Shown: in pieces, positions 35,573 through 47,640 of the stretch
How the letters are laid out: every line of letters begins with the position of its first letter
How positions within the stretch are numbered: position 1 is the first letter of the stretch
Source: Nymphalis io
Taxonomy: Eukaryota; Arthropoda; Insecta; Lepidoptera; Nymphalidae
Direction of reading: 5' to 3'
Assembly (NCBI RefSeq): GCF_905147045.1
Contig: NC_065911.1
Location: 124,001-188,000 of the forward strand
DNA length: 64,000 nucleotides
The notes under the pieces: generated by a model
The model's input: only the letters and a program-made list of their open reading frames with translations
What the model was told of the DNA's origin: nothing
The model's database searches: none
Made by a program: the position numbers and the translations under genes

Positions 35573-37113
35573 TTTTTTTTTTTTTTTATATTCGCCGGGA
35601 GGGCAAATGACTCTACTCCACCTGATGGTAAGTGGTAGTAGAGTCCAAACGCGACGACGGCCAGTACAGACGGGAAAAACGTTCTGCACTAGCCGCCTTC
35701 GCCTTGCCGGCCCGCAAGATGCCTCTTCACGCCTCGTTTGAAGGAACCCGGGTTGTAAGAGGAGGGGAACACGTGAGCTGGTAAGGAATTCCATTTTTTG
35801 GAAGTGCGACAAAGAAAGGAGTTGCCAAATTTCTTTGTACGCGATGGAATTGATGTCACAGTTAGGCGGTGACATCGAGAACCAGCTCGCGTGGACTTAA
35901 GAAGGAAGGGGGAAGCAGGGATTAGAGAGAATAATTCCTCAGAGCACTCGCCGTGATACAGTCGATAGAAAGCGCTCAGTGCTGCTATCTCACGACGCAA
36001 TTGTAAAGGTTCAAGGGTGTTTGTGACCTTTACGTCGCCAATAATGCGTGCGGCACGTCGCTGCAACCGGTCCAAGGCCTCAAGTAGGTACTTAGCGGAG
36101 CCATCCCAAAGGTGCAAGCAATATTCCACGCAAGACCGTACCTGTGTTTTCTACAGCAGGCACAGTTGTTGTGGCATGAAAAAGCGCCGCATCTTGTTCA
36201 GAACTCCGAGTTTCCGTGAAGCTGTTTTTATAATAGCCTCGATGTAATCCCTTGGACTAAGGTCGCAGCGAACGTCAATCCCCAGCATGGCGATTTTGCT
36301 TTGCATCACCAGCGGAGTACCACAGAGGGAGGGAAGAGGGGAAAATGTTGACTTTTTCGCCGTGAGAGCGCATACCTGTGTTTTCTTGGCATTAAACTCA
36401 ACAAGATTATCAGAGCCCCATTTGGCGATGAGCTCTAACGTCCTATCGAGTTCAATGACAAGATTCTCCCGCCTCTCCTCAGTTTCCGCCCGCCCAGCCA
36501 CTGCGCGTCCGTGGTATCCACCATGCACTGTACTATCATCTGCATAGCAATGTATGTTCCCAAGGGAGAGCATATCATTGATATGCAAAAGAAAGAGTGT
36601 GGGAGATAGCACAGATCCCTGGGGGACCCCAGCATTCACTACATAGAATTGTGAAGCGCTACCATCTACTAAAACACGAAGGCTACGCTTGTGTAGGAAG
36701 CTGGCAATCCAGGTGCATAGCTGAGCAGGCAGACCATATGCCGGTAGCTTGGAGAGAAGACTTCTGTGCCAGACCCTGTCGAAAGCCTTGGAGATATCGA
36801 GGCTGACAGCCAACGATTCTCCATGCTTGTCGATAGCTTCACCCCAGAGGTGTGTTACGTACGCTAGAAGATCACCTGTGGACCGTTTTGGTCGAAACCC
36901 GTACTGACGATCATTAATTAGACAGTGATCTTCTAGGTAATGGATCAGTTGGTTGTTTAAAATCCGTTCCATCACCTTACAAAGTACTGAGGTGATAGCT
37001 ATTGGCCGATAATTTGCCGGGTCAGACCGATCCCCTTTTTTGGGAACCGCTTGCACATTAGCTCTTCTCCAAGCCTCCGGCACACTTCCCGAAGAGAGGG
37101 AAAGTTGGAACAG
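35573..37113 (-). mobile_element. Jockey-group LINE 1, 3' half
   Basis: Poly-A tail is the T run at 35573-35587. The body closely matches jockey 2 at 50417-51937. It is cut at 37113 by the inner CR1 and resumes at 43396, sharing AACAG at both edges. The - strand RT frame has a stop between 36129 and 36151, where jockey 2 has Tyr. Confidence 0.88.
35689..37113 (-). pseudogene. Jockey 1 ORF2, RT and C-terminal part
   Basis: Contains YRPIAITSVLCKVMERIL, SLDISKAFDRVWH, NAGVPQGSVLSPTLF and the catalytic YADD. It is broken by one nonsense codon after PQQLCLL and a frame change close to the C-terminus. Its N-terminal continuation is at 43445-44230. Confidence 0.85.
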
Positions 37114-37578
37114 TTGGTTTTTCACGAACGGCGGTGTCAGCTGATTCGACTCCTAGTTTTTTTGTTGATAATAAAATATTTTAGTAGTTTCCGGTATAAT
37201 CAATCCGTATTACTAGATTACTTCAGTATCAGTTTATCGTATTCAAATAAATTTAAAGTGATAAATTACAGTGAAGTAGTGTTTTAAAGCAAAAACTCTG
37301 TATCACAATCAGCTGTTCGTTTGTGTTTACCCTCCTAATAAAGCAATAACTAAATATAAGTAATTGAACTATAAAAATAGTGAAACAGTGTGTGTGTTAT
37401 AATCTGGATACACAACTTTTATATACAGGTTTCATTTTTATTAATATTCATATTTAGTGAAAATAAACAAATTACACAATAGTTGTACAAAATATAATTA
37501 TTAAGACACAAGAGACTTAATCTATAGTGCCACCTAGTAGTCATCTCGAGAACTATTATATGTAATCAATACGACATT

Positions 37579-38519
37579 ATGGCAAATAAATGTCATCATT
37601 GTGGTAAATTCCTGTCTGCGTCAGATGGCGCTAAGTGTACGAAATGTCCATCAATGTTCCATAGGGCTTGCGTAAATCTCAGCCCGGAATCTCGTATCCC
37701 CCAAAAATGGATGTGTCGTAGTTGCAAAAACAATGGTTCCATTAAATGTTTGTCGGCTTCTTCCTCCCTTGCTAACGCTGAAAGAAATGATGAGGAACTT
37801 AACGCAAATTCGTCCGATGAATCCTCTCTGGTCCGAGAAATAAAATTGTTAAGAGCCGAATTAGCCATGGTCTCTGGAGAGATGACATCTTTTAGACTCG
37901 AGCTAGCCAAATTAAATTCCTGTATCACAGAATTTAATAATCGCGTGGACATTATTGAGGAGCGTTTATCTTCATTGGAGCAGCAGAAAGCAGGTAGCAG
38001 CCTGAACCGGGACGGTATCTCTCATGAAGTAGTTGCTCAACTTCGTTCTGAGCTTAATGACCGGGAGCAAGAATGCTTCTCTAATGATCTGGAGATATCA
38101 GGCTTGGCAGAAAAGTCCGGAGAAAATGTGATTCAAATTGTCACATTGTGAGCGCGCAGCGATCGGGTCCGCGTCGCGATACTTTGAGTAGCGGCGAGTA
38201 GCCGCGCCCGCGTCCTATCACTGTACGGTTGACGCGGCGCGCATTGCGCGATGATATGTTACGAGCGGCGCGTGTACGACGAGGCGCCGACTCCTCGAGC
38301 GTTATAGACGGAGAGCCGCGCCGTTTCTACCGTTTCAATGAGCGCCTTACGAAATTAAATATATTCATATTTTTCAAAGCCAAAGAAGAAGGCCGGAATA
38401 AAGGTTGGAAATACATTTGGACGAAGGGCGGGCGCATTTATGTTAGACGTACCTTTGATGCCCCAGTGCACCGAGTACGAGGAGAGGGTGACATCAAAAA
38501 AATTTTTGGAGACAGCTAA
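37579..38519 (+). pseudogene. CR1 ORF1 with PHD-like zinc finger, split frame
   Basis: ATG at 37579. Residues 4-52 form a PHD/treble-clef-like finger: CHHCGKFL, CTKCPSMFHRACV and MCRSCKN (C-x2-C...C-x2-C...H-x2-C...C-x2-C). Then come a Ser-rich linker and a coiled coil (about residues 85-160, including VDIIEERLSSLEQQ). The first frame stops at 38149-38151. The C-terminal nucleic-acid-binding part (FNERLTKLNIFIFFKAKEEG, IYVRRTFDAPVHRVRGEGD) continues in another frame to 38519. PHD-bearing ORF1 proteins are known from CR1-group LINEs. The same split is present in the outer copy. Confidence 0.8.
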
Positions 38520-39012
38520 ATTTGAATTTTAAGAGTTTCTTTATTCTAAGTTACTTTTATTATAGATACTATGTTGTTTGCTTCAAAGCTCTGTATCGAT
38601 ACTCTAATGAAAAGTTTTTATTACTGTATTATTGTAAATTATTATATTTAATTATTTTTAAATCTAGTAATGATATGATGAAAAACATTTTACCTTTTGT
38701 AATTTTAAATATTTATGGCAATTTGCATTATTATAGTTTTATTACAAAAAGTGGTGTGACATTCAAAAGCTCCCATGTGATATACATTGAAATAAATTAT
38801 TTTAACATATCTTTAAAGCCATCCAATTACGTTTTTCTAATAATTTTAAAATCTTTAATATTAGGAACTTTATATATAAGTATATGTGCATATACGAGAA
38901 CAATCACGTATACATCATGTTTATATATGTGTAAGCCTAATTTTATAAGCATATATGGGTGTTTTCAATGGTACTTATCTTCCAATGCATTTACTGTTAT
39001 AGTACACTATAA

Positions 39013-41862
39013 ATGGGGGGCGTAAAAAATATTAAAATTGGATTTTTAAACCCTGGTTCACTTAGTACACACCACGAAGAATTATTAGTTGCCTTAGAAC
39101 GACACAACGTTGACATTTTGGCTCTTAACGAGACATGGCTTCGGGGTGGAGAGGAGGGGCGCGCACCGAAGGTCGCGGGTTACCGTCTGTGTCATATACC
39201 CAGACCGGAAACAATGCGTTCGCGTGGCGGCGGTGTAGGATTTTATATCAGACGAGGGCTGTCTACACAGATTCTCAAATATCCAATTGAATCTAGGGTT
39301 GAACAGATGTGGCTTAGGACTCGGCATAGTAATAAAACTATTATAATTGGTACAGCTTATAGACCACCATGGTTAAACGTGCAAGAATTCCTAGATGCTT
39401 TAATCGAATCGATTGCGTCTTTGCCCCTTTATGATTATATTATTTTATTGGGTGATTTCAACATTAATCTCCTGAATAAACAAGACAATCACTCAATCCT
39501 TTTTAACAACTTTTTGGATTATTTTAGCTTAATACAACACGTTTCCGAGCCGACACATTTTACTAGCCATAGCGAAACGTTGATTGACCTTGTCTGTTCA
39601 AATATAAACCATATTAAGGTTAATGTCGATTATGTAAATAGTCTGAGTAGTCATTCTTTCCTTTCATTTGAGCTTAATATTGTGAAAGTAAAAATTCGCC
39701 CGAGAAAAAAGCTATTAAGACCTATTAGAGATATAAACATAGACCAGCTTAAGGTCCTGTTGGAATGCATTGACTGGCATACATATTCTAATCCCGATTA
39801 TTGTATAGATTTTCTCGTTTCTCATTTTACAACTAACATAATGCATATTTTTGACACCTTAGCTCCCCTTAAAACCATATATATAAGACATAATCATTAC
39901 CCTTGGATTACTTTTGCTATTAAACGTATGATGAAATGTCGCGATGAAGCTCATTGCAAATTGCGTATAGATGAGAGTGAGGCCAATAGAGAAAATTATA
40001 AAAAAATGAAAAAATTTGTAGATGATGCAATTGCAAATGAAAGAAATGCCTACTTTAACTCATACATTAATTGTAATTTAAAAAACTCTAAAGTCATGTG
40101 GAAACATTTTAAAAACCACCTTGAGGTAAAACCTAAGTCGGATCTAATCTTACCTAGTCATCTTAACGATCCTCAGGTTATAAACAATCATTTTCTAAAT
40201 ATTCCTGGTAATGATTATGTCTCCCCGCAAATTATTCAAAAGTATTCTTCATCAAAATTCTGTACAGAAACCTTCCACCTAAAAACCGTTAATGAAGATA
40301 CTGTGTCAAAAATTATCCATAAGCTCAAATCGAACGCCATCGGTAAGGACGGAATCTCTTTGGACATGATTTTGATGACACTTTCTTCCTCCCTCCCTGC
40401 TATAACAAAAATTATCAATAAATCTATTCAGTCTAGCAACTTTCCTGTCCTATGGAGGGAGGCTCTTATTAAACCTATACCAAAATTGAATAATCCAGTT
40501 TCGTTGTCTGATTTGCGTCCTATCAGCATACTCCCATGTTTATCTAAAGTACTGGAAAAAGTAGTCTACATCCAACTATCTGAATTTCTAGAAAACAATA
40601 ATATCCTACCTGATGTTCAATCTGGCTTTAGAAAGCATCGTAGTACTACTACCGCACTCACCACGGTTGTAGATGACATACTTAGTGCCCAGGACTCCGG
40701 TAAAGTTACCCTGCTGGTTTTGTTAGATTACTCTCGAGCGTTTGAAACTATAAATATCTCTTTACTTGTTGCAAAACTGGCGTACTATGGTTTTGATAAA
40801 ACCGCTATAGATTGGTTTGCAAGTTATTTAACTTATAGAAGACAATCAGTGGAATTAATAGGTGAAGATGGCACTATAGCGTGTCCTCCGTGTCGTCCAG
40901 TAACACGAGGCTTGCCCCAAGGCTCAATCTTGGGGCCTTTATTATTTATATTATATACGGCGGACGTAACGAGTTGTATTATAAATAGTGATTGTCATGT
41001 TTATGCGGACGATTTACAAGTTTATACATCATTTCACTTGTCGAACCTAGAGGCTGCCGTTAAAAACTTAAATGATGATTTAAATAGAATATTTGCATGG
41101 TCACAATCCCACACCCTAGTTTTAAATGCGAGGAAGACTAAATATATGATATTTGGCACAAAAAAACAAATTAAACAATTATCTAGTTATAGCCCTATTA
41201 TATCTATAAACGATGAAATTATTGAAAGAGTCACCGAAGCTAAAAATCTAGGCGTCATTATGGACGAAAACTTGCGTTTTGAAAAACAAGTAAATAATAC
41301 CGTTCGTAACTGTTTTTACCGTTTAAAATTACTGTACCGTGTACGAGAGTCTCTATCAAACGAATTACGTCTTACACTGTGTGAGTCGCTGGTGCTGTCA
41401 AAATTAAATTATGCCGATACAGTGATTGGGCCACGAATGCTTGCTCGCTCAAAAACGGCCATTCAAAAAGTACAGAATGCCTGCGCTCGTTATTGTTTTA
41501 ACATTCCGCCACGTGCTCATGTAACGCCTTACATTAATGAAGCCAAATCTTTAAGGACTGACTACCGCGGACAATTGCATTTCGCTTTACTTCTATTCGG
41601 AGTCATAAAATCCAAATCACCAGGATATCTCTATGATAAGCTTTTGTGGTCATCGGCCGTAAATTCAACTCACTCTACCAGGGCGAATTCCTATTTGCTG
41701 CTTGTGCACCCACATCGTACTGCAGCCTTTCGTGGAAGCTTCAAATACGCCGCGACCAAATGTTGGAACAATCTGCCGCCCCCACTTCGTAACCTAAAAT
41801 CATTGCATACGTTTAGACTAAGATATAAGTTATATTTAATTAACCTACAGACTGAACTTTAA
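39013..41862 (+). CDS. Inner CR1 ORF2: endonuclease-reverse transcriptase, intact
   Basis: Uninterrupted 949-residue protein. The endonuclease spans about residues 1-225 (NVDILALNETWL, LLGDFNINLL, VNSLSSHSFLSFEL). The RT shows LRPISILPCLSKVLEKVV, LLDYSRAFETIN, TRGLPQGSILGPLLF and YADDLQVY. The C-terminal CR1-type region ends WNNLPPPLRNLKSLHTFRL. Length and motifs fit a full ORF2, and no stops or shifts are seen. The ATG at 39013 immediately precedes the conserved endonuclease start, so it is the natural start. It supplies cleavage and target-primed reverse transcription in the nucleus. Confidence 0.92.
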   Translation: MGGVKNIKIGFLNPGSLSTHHEELLVALERHNVDILALNETWLRGGEEGRAPKVAGYRLCHIPRPETMRSRGGGVGFYIRRGLSTQILKYPIESRVEQMWLRTRHSNKTIIIGTAYRPPWLNVQEFLDALIESIASLPLYDYIILLGDFNINLLNKQDNHSILFNNFLDYFSLIQHVSEPTHFTSHSETLIDLVCSNINHIKVNVDYVNSLSSHSFLSFELNIVKVKIRPRKKLLRPIRDINIDQLKVLLECIDWHTYSNPDYCIDFLVSHFTTNIMHIFDTLAPLKTIYIRHNHYPWITFAIKRMMKCRDEAHCKLRIDESEANRENYKKMKKFVDDAIANERNAYFNSYINCNLKNSKVMWKHFKNHLEVKPKSDLILPSHLNDPQVINNHFLNIPGNDYVSPQIIQKYSSSKFCTETFHLKTVNEDTVSKIIHKLKSNAIGKDGISLDMILMTLSSSLPAITKIINKSIQSSNFPVLWREALIKPIPKLNNPVSLSDLRPISILPCLSKVLEKVVYIQLSEFLENNNILPDVQSGFRKHRSTTTALTTVVDDILSAQDSGKVTLLVLLDYSRAFETINISLLVAKLAYYGFDKTAIDWFASYLTYRRQSVELIGEDGTIACPPCRPVTRGLPQGSILGPLLFILYTADVTSCIINSDCHVYADDLQVYTSFHLSNLEAAVKNLNDDLNRIFAWSQSHTLVLNARKTKYMIFGTKKQIKQLSSYSPIISINDEIIERVTEAKNLGVIMDENLRFEKQVNNTVRNCFYRLKLLYRVRESLSNELRLTLCESLVLSKLNYADTVIGPRMLARSKTAIQKVQNACARYCFNIPPRAHVTPYINEAKSLRTDYRGQLHFALLLFGVIKSKSPGYLYDKLLWSSAVNSTHSTRANSYLLLVHPHRTAAFRGSFKYAATKCWNNLPPPLRNLKSLHTFRLRYKLYLINLQTEL

Positions 41863-42109
41863 CTTTCTTATTCACATATTCGTGTATATTGATAATAAAT
41901 AATTCATAGTATACAAAATTGAAAGAAACATGTTTGACGATATAATTATTTAATTAAAAATGTACCTATAATTGCATGGCCAATTTGTTTCATGCAGATT
42001 GTTCATGTCATATTGGTTGCGGAGTGTCTTCCTCCACTGTAGGTTTTTAGGAATACCATTATCGCCGTCTCTAAACAACAGAAATTTGGGCATAAATATA
42101 TTTTATTAC

Positions 42110-42690
42110 TAGCTGTACCCGCGACTTCGTCCGCGTAGAATTTAACAAAAAAGTTAATCATTTTTATTATAATTTTTTTTCTAAAATAAAAGCAGCCTTA
42201 GTTATTCCTTATTACATCAGCTACCTGCCAATAAAAGTCCCGTCAAAATCGGTCCAGCCATTAGGCCAGCCAATAGCCAACAAACAGACAGACAGACAGA
42301 CAAAAATTGTAAAAAAAAAATATTTCGGTGTATGTACCGTATATATATTCATATGCATGTAGTAAAAAGCGGCTATTTCGATATTAAAAACAGACACTCC
42401 AATTTTATTTATATGTATAGATTATCATTTTTTTTTTTTCTAAAATAAAAGTAGCCTAAGTTACTCCTTATTAGATCAGCTACCTGCCAATAAAAGTCCC
42501 ATCAAAATAGGTCCAGCCATTTCAGAGATTAGACGGAACAAACAGACAGACAGACAGACAGACAAAAATTGTAAAAAATGTTATTTCGGTGTATGTACCG
42601 TATATATATTCATATGCATGTAGTAAAAAGCGGTTATTTCGATATTAAAAACAGACACTCCAATTTTATTTATATGTATAGATTGATATC
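42110..42690. repeat. Tandem pair of a lepidopteran interspersed repeat
   Basis: Starts 'ctagctgtacccgcgacttc', and about 250-bp blocks repeat at 42165-42420 and 42425-42685 ('cagctacctgccaataaaag', 'aacagacagacagacagaca', 'ttcatatgcatgtagtaaaa'). It resembles RTE/SINE 3' ends common in Lepidoptera and is nested in the CR1 3' UTR. Confidence 0.7.
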
Positions 42691-43395
42691 ATCTATGTAA
42701 ATTACATGGTTAATCTGTAAACACAAATAACGTAATATATTTATGTAAAGCAAAAACAAAGATTAGGTCTTAAGTACTTACCTATTCTCGCTTCTCAGAA
42801 TGCTCATTTTGCCGTGTTGTTTCTTAATAGCATTGGCCGCCTTTACTTCCCATGGCGTTGATCGCCGAGTTTGAGTCGGAGTCATATTAATTTTCAAAAA
42901 TACCGCCTAAATGTCAACTTTTTTTAATTTGTATATCGGATTTAATCTCCTATTTTTTTATAATCGTATATGTATTTCAGATAACGACTTTATTTTTAAG
43001 TTTTATTAACTTGTAATTTAATAACTTGTTTATACGTAACATTCTACCACTTTAATATTTGATATTACTCTTTGTCACGTTTACATGGCCGTCCGTCACT
43101 GTCACATGGAGGCCTCTGAAAATCAGTGCTGGGTTAATATTATGCCAGCTTCAACTGAGAGGTTGTCCATTTTGGATGCCACACCACTTTACAGTTAATT
43201 TTTGTTAATTTTTATTTACTTATTTTTTCTCTTTTCTTTGTGTTTAAAATAATTTTTCTCTTTTCTTTGTGTTTAAAAAATATTTTTGTAAATATTTTTG
43301 TAAAAATTTTTGCAAGTTAGTTAATTTTTTATTTATTTTTTTCTACGTGTGGTGTGATCCAAATAAAGGCTATCTATCTATCTATCTATCTATCT

Positions 43396-44239
43396 AACAG
43401 GCGCGTTAACACAGGAGACAGCTCCGCTGCGCACTTCTTCAGCACTATGGCTGGTATTCCATCGGGACCGCTAGCTTTCCGTACATCAAGTGATTGCAGC
43501 TCCGCACGCACATCACGTTCCTGATTTTAATGTCAGGCATCGTATGGCCACATGCAGGTATTGTAGGTGGCAGTGCACTACAATCGTCGATGACGGAATT
43601 GTCGGCAAAGAGTTTAGCCAGGAGATCAGCTTGCTCTTGCGGACTGTGAGCTAGCGATCCGTCCGGATTTCTGAGAGGTGGCAGCGAAGGTTGGCAGAAA
43701 TTGTTTTGCACAGACTTGATCAGATGCCAGAAGCTATGGGAGCCATGACCAATCTGTACAATGCGCTGTGCATCCGCTCTCGTGTATGCCTTTCTACAGG
43801 ACTTGGAATTTTTATTATAGTTTGCTTTCAGTGAGTCAATGTTAGATGCCCCGCTAATACAGCCGTTGATCCACTTGCGATATGCCGCCTGCTTAGATGA
43901 TACAGCATCGGCACATTCACGAGTGAACCAACGGTTACGCGTACTCCTACTGACGAGATCTGAGCTAGGAATGTAGTATTCCATTCCCAGCATGATCTCG
44001 CCAGCAACAGCGGCGTCACTAGCTGTCGGGTCATTCCCACTGAAGCAACGTTCCTTCCAAGGGACCGACGCATAGTAATCGCGCATACCATCCCAATCCG
44101 CCGACTTATAGTGCCAAACGCGACGTTTGCATACCGCTAGTGGCGGCAGCTTGGCCTGTGGCACTCTGGTAGAAATAAGGCTGTGATCCGAAGAGCCAAG
44201 AGGAGCCTGAACCACAACCTGATATTCCACCGGGTGAGA
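43396..44239 (-). mobile_element. Jockey-group LINE 1, 5' part
   Basis: Continues jockey 1 from 37113; matches jockey 2 at 51935-52804 and is 5' truncated there. Target duplication TATTC with 35568-35572. Confidence 0.88.
43445..44230 (-). pseudogene. Jockey 1 ORF2, endonuclease/RT linker fragment
   Basis: Reads APLGSSDHSLISTRVPQ and then RRVWHYKSADWDGMRDYYAS. Compared with jockey 2 it has an in-frame loss of about 18 bases near 43740 and a one-base loss near 43522 that shifts the frame. Confidence 0.8.
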
Positions 44240-44578
44240 TATTCAAATAAATTTAAAGTGATAAATTACAGTGAAGTAGTGTTTTAAAGCAAAAACTCTG
44301 TATCACAATCAGCTGTTCGTTTGTGTTTACCCTCCTAATAAAGCAATAACTAAATATAAATAATTGAACTATAAAAATAGTGAAACAGTGTGTGTGTTAT
44401 AATCTGGATACACAACTTTTATATACAGGTTTCATTTTTATTAATATTCATATTTAGTGAAAATAAATAAATTACACAATAGTTGTACAAAATATAATTA
44501 TTAAGACACAAGAGACTTAATCTATAGTGCCACCTAGTAGTCATCTCGAGAACTATTATATGTAATCAATACGACATT

Positions 44579-45519
44579 ATGGCAAATAAATGTCATCATT
44601 GTGGTAAATTCCTGTCTGCGTCAGATGGCGCTAAGTGTACGAAATGTCCATCAATGTTCCATAGGGCTTGCGTAAATCTCAGCCCGGAATCTCGTATCCC
44701 CCAAAAATGGATGTGTCGTAGTTGCAAAAACAATGGTTCCATTAAATGTTTGTCGGCTTCTTCCTCCCTTGCTAACGCTGAAAGAAATGATGAGGAACTT
44801 AACGCAAATTCGTCCGATGAATCCTCTCTGGTCCGAAAAATAAAATTGTTAAGAGCCGAATTAGCCATGGTCTCTGGAGAGATGACATCTTTTAGACTCG
44901 AGCTAGCCAAATTAAATTCCTGTATCACAGAATTTAATAATCGCGTGGACATTATTGAGGAGCGTTTATCTTCATTGGAGCAGCAGAAAGCAGGTAGCAG
45001 CCTGAACCGGGACGGTATCTCTCATGAAGTAGTTGCTCAACTTCGTTCTGAGCTTAATGACCGGGAGCAAGAATGCTTCTCTAATGATCTGGAGATATCA
45101 GGCTTGGCAGAAAAGTCCGGAGAAAATGTGATTCAAATTGTCACATTGTGAGCGCGCAGCGATCGGGTCCGCGTCGCGATACTTTGAGTAGCGGCGAGTA
45201 GCCGCGCCCGCGTCCTATCACTGTACGGTTGACGCGGCGCGCATTGCGCGATGATATGTTACGAGCGGCGCGTGTACGACGAGGCGCCGACTCCTCGAGC
45301 GTTATAGACGGAGAGCCGCGCCGTTTCTACCGTTTCAATGAGCGCCTTACGAAATTAAATAAATTCATATTTTTCAAAGCCAAAGAAGAAGGCCGGAATA
45401 AAGGTTGGAAATACATTTGGACGAAGGGCGGGCGCATTTATGTTAGACGTACCTTTGATGCCCCAGTGCACCGAGTACGAGGAGAGGGTGACATCAAAAA
45501 AATTTTTGGAGACAGCTAA
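44579..45519 (+). pseudogene. Outer CR1 ORF1, split frame
   Basis: Same PHD-like finger and coiled coil as 37579-38519, with the same stop at 45149-45151 and the same second frame ending at 45519. Differences include one Glu/Lys change at 44839-44841 and an Ile/Lys change near 45362. Confidence 0.8.
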
Positions 45520-46012
45520 ATTTGAATTTTAAGAGTTTCTTTATTCTAAGTTATTTTTATTATAGATACTATGTTGTTTGTTTCAAAGCTCTGTATCGAT
45601 ACTCTAATGAAAAGTTTTTATTACTGTATTATTGTAAATTATTATATTTAATTATTTTTAAATCTAGTAATGATATGATGAAAAACATTTTACCTTTTGT
45701 AATTTTAAATATTTATGGCAATTTGCATTATTATAGTTTTATTACAAAAAGTGGTGTGACATTCAAAAGCTCCCATGTGATATACATTGAAATAAATTAT
45801 TTTAACATATCTTTAAAGCCATCCAATTACGTTTTTCTAATAATTTTAAAATCTTTAATATTAGGAACTTTATATATAAGTATATGTGCATATACGAGAA
45901 CAATCACGTATACATCATGTTTATATATGTGTAAGCCTAATTTTATAAGCATATATGGGTGTTTTCAATGGTACTTATCTTCCAATGCATTTACTGTTAT
46001 AGTACACTATAA

Positions 46013-47606
46013 ATGGGGGGCGTAAAAAATATTAAAATTGGATTTTTAAACCCTGGTTCACTTAGTACACACCACGAAGAATTATTAGTTGCCTTAGAAC
46101 GACACAACGTTGACATTTTGGCTCTTAACGAGACATGGCTTCGGGGTGGAGAGGAGGGGCGCGCACCGAAGGTCGCGGGTTACCGTCTGTGTCATATACC
46201 CAGACCGGAAACAATGCGTTCGCGTGGCGGCGGTGTAGGATTTTATATCAGACGAGGGCTGTCTACACAGATTCTCAAATATCCAATTGAATCTAGGGTT
46301 GAACAGATGTGGCTTAGGACTCGGCATAGTAATAAAACTATTATAATTGGTACAGCTTATAGACCACCATGGTTAAACGTGCAAGAATTCCTAGATGCTT
46401 TAATCGAATCGATTGCGTCTTTGCCCCTTTATGATTATATTATTTTATTGGGTGATTTCAACATTAATCTCCTGAATAAACAAGACAATCACTCAATCCT
46501 TTTTAACAACTTTTTGGATTATTTTAGCTTAATACAACACGTTTCCGAGCCGACACATTTTACTAGCCATAGCGAAACGTTGATTGACCTTGTCTGTTCA
46601 AATATAAACCATATTAAGGTTAATGTCGATTATGTAAATAGTCTGAGTAGTCATTCTTTCCTTTCATTTGAGCTTAATATTGTGAAAGTAAAAATTCGCC
46701 CGAGAAAAAAGCTATTAAGACCTATTAGAGATATAAACATAGACCAGCTTAAGGTCCTGTTGGAATGCATTGACTGGCATACATATTCTAATCCCGATTA
46801 TTGTATAGATTTTCTCGTTTCTCATTTTACAACTAACATAATGCATATTTTTGACACCTTAGCTCCCCTTAAAACCATATATATAAGACATAATCATTAC
46901 CCTTGGATTACTTTTGCTATTAAACGTATGATGAAATGTCGCGATGAAGCTCATTGCAAATTGCGTATAGATGAGAGTGAGGCCAATAGAGAAAATTATA
47001 AAAAAATGAAAAAATTTGTAGATGATGCAATTGCAAATGAAAGAAATGCCTACTTTAACTCATACATTAATTGTAATTTAAAAAACTCTAAAGTCATGTG
47101 GAAACATTTTAAAAACCACCTTGAGGTAAAACCTAAGTCGGATCTAATCTTACCTAGTCATCTTAACGATCCTCAGGTTATAAACAATCATTTTCTAAAT
47201 ATTCCTGGTAATGATTATGTCTCCCCGCAAATTATTCAAAAGTATTCTTCATCAAAATTCTGTACAGAAACCTTCCACCTAAAAACCGTTAATGAAGATA
47301 CTGTGTCAAAAATTATCCATAAGCTCAAATCGAACGCCATCGGTAAGGACGGAATCTCTTTGGACATGATTTTGATGACACTTTCTTCCTCCCTCCCTGC
47401 TATAACAAAAATTATCAATAAATCTATTCAGTCTAGCAACATTCCTGACCTATGGAGGGAGGCTCTTATTAAACCTATACCAAAATTGAATAATCCAGTT
47501 TCGTTGTCTGATTTGCGTCCTATCAGCATACTCCCATGTTTATCTAAAGTACTGGAAAAAGTAGTCTACATCCAACTATCTGAATTTCTAGAAAACAATA
47601 ATATCA
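46013..47606 (+). pseudogene. Outer CR1 ORF2, truncated
   Basis: Endonuclease and N-terminal RT region identical to the inner copy except for two residues near 47440-47447. The frame runs on into RTE sequence to a stop at 47770 by chance. RT catalytic motifs are lost. Confidence 0.85.
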
Positions 47607-47640
47607 ATATATCAAGAGTATGGGCAAACCACCTCCCTAA

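Larger units (their letters stand above)
37114..43395 (+). mobile_element. Inner CR1 element, full length
   Basis: Inserted into jockey 1 (AACAG at 37109-37113 and 43396-43400). The 5' UTR is 37123-37578, then split ORF1, ORF2, and a 1.5-kb 3' UTR that carries a nested repeat at 42110-42690. It ends with 'ccaaataaaggctatctatc' and a (TATC)n tail to 43395. Confidence 0.9.
44245..47606 (+). mobile_element. Outer CR1 element, ORF1 and 5' half of ORF2
   Basis: Identical to 37245-40606 apart from roughly nine substitutions and no indels, at a constant offset of 7000 bases. It ends in mid-ORF2 at 47606 where RTE sequence starts. Confidence 0.92.

Noticed and set aside
35453..37242. A 120-bp target-site duplication around jockey 1 (35453-35572 equals 37123-37242)
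   Set aside because: The second copy is the 5' end of the inner CR1, of the same family as the outer CR1. The true target duplication of jockey 1 is TATTC, with its other side at 44240-44244.
38522..39025. A 167-residue hydrophobic ORF between CR1 ORF1 and ORF2 (also 45522-46025)
   Set aside because: It starts at TTG, lies in very AT-rich DNA and has no recognisable fold; its presence in both copies follows from their identity.
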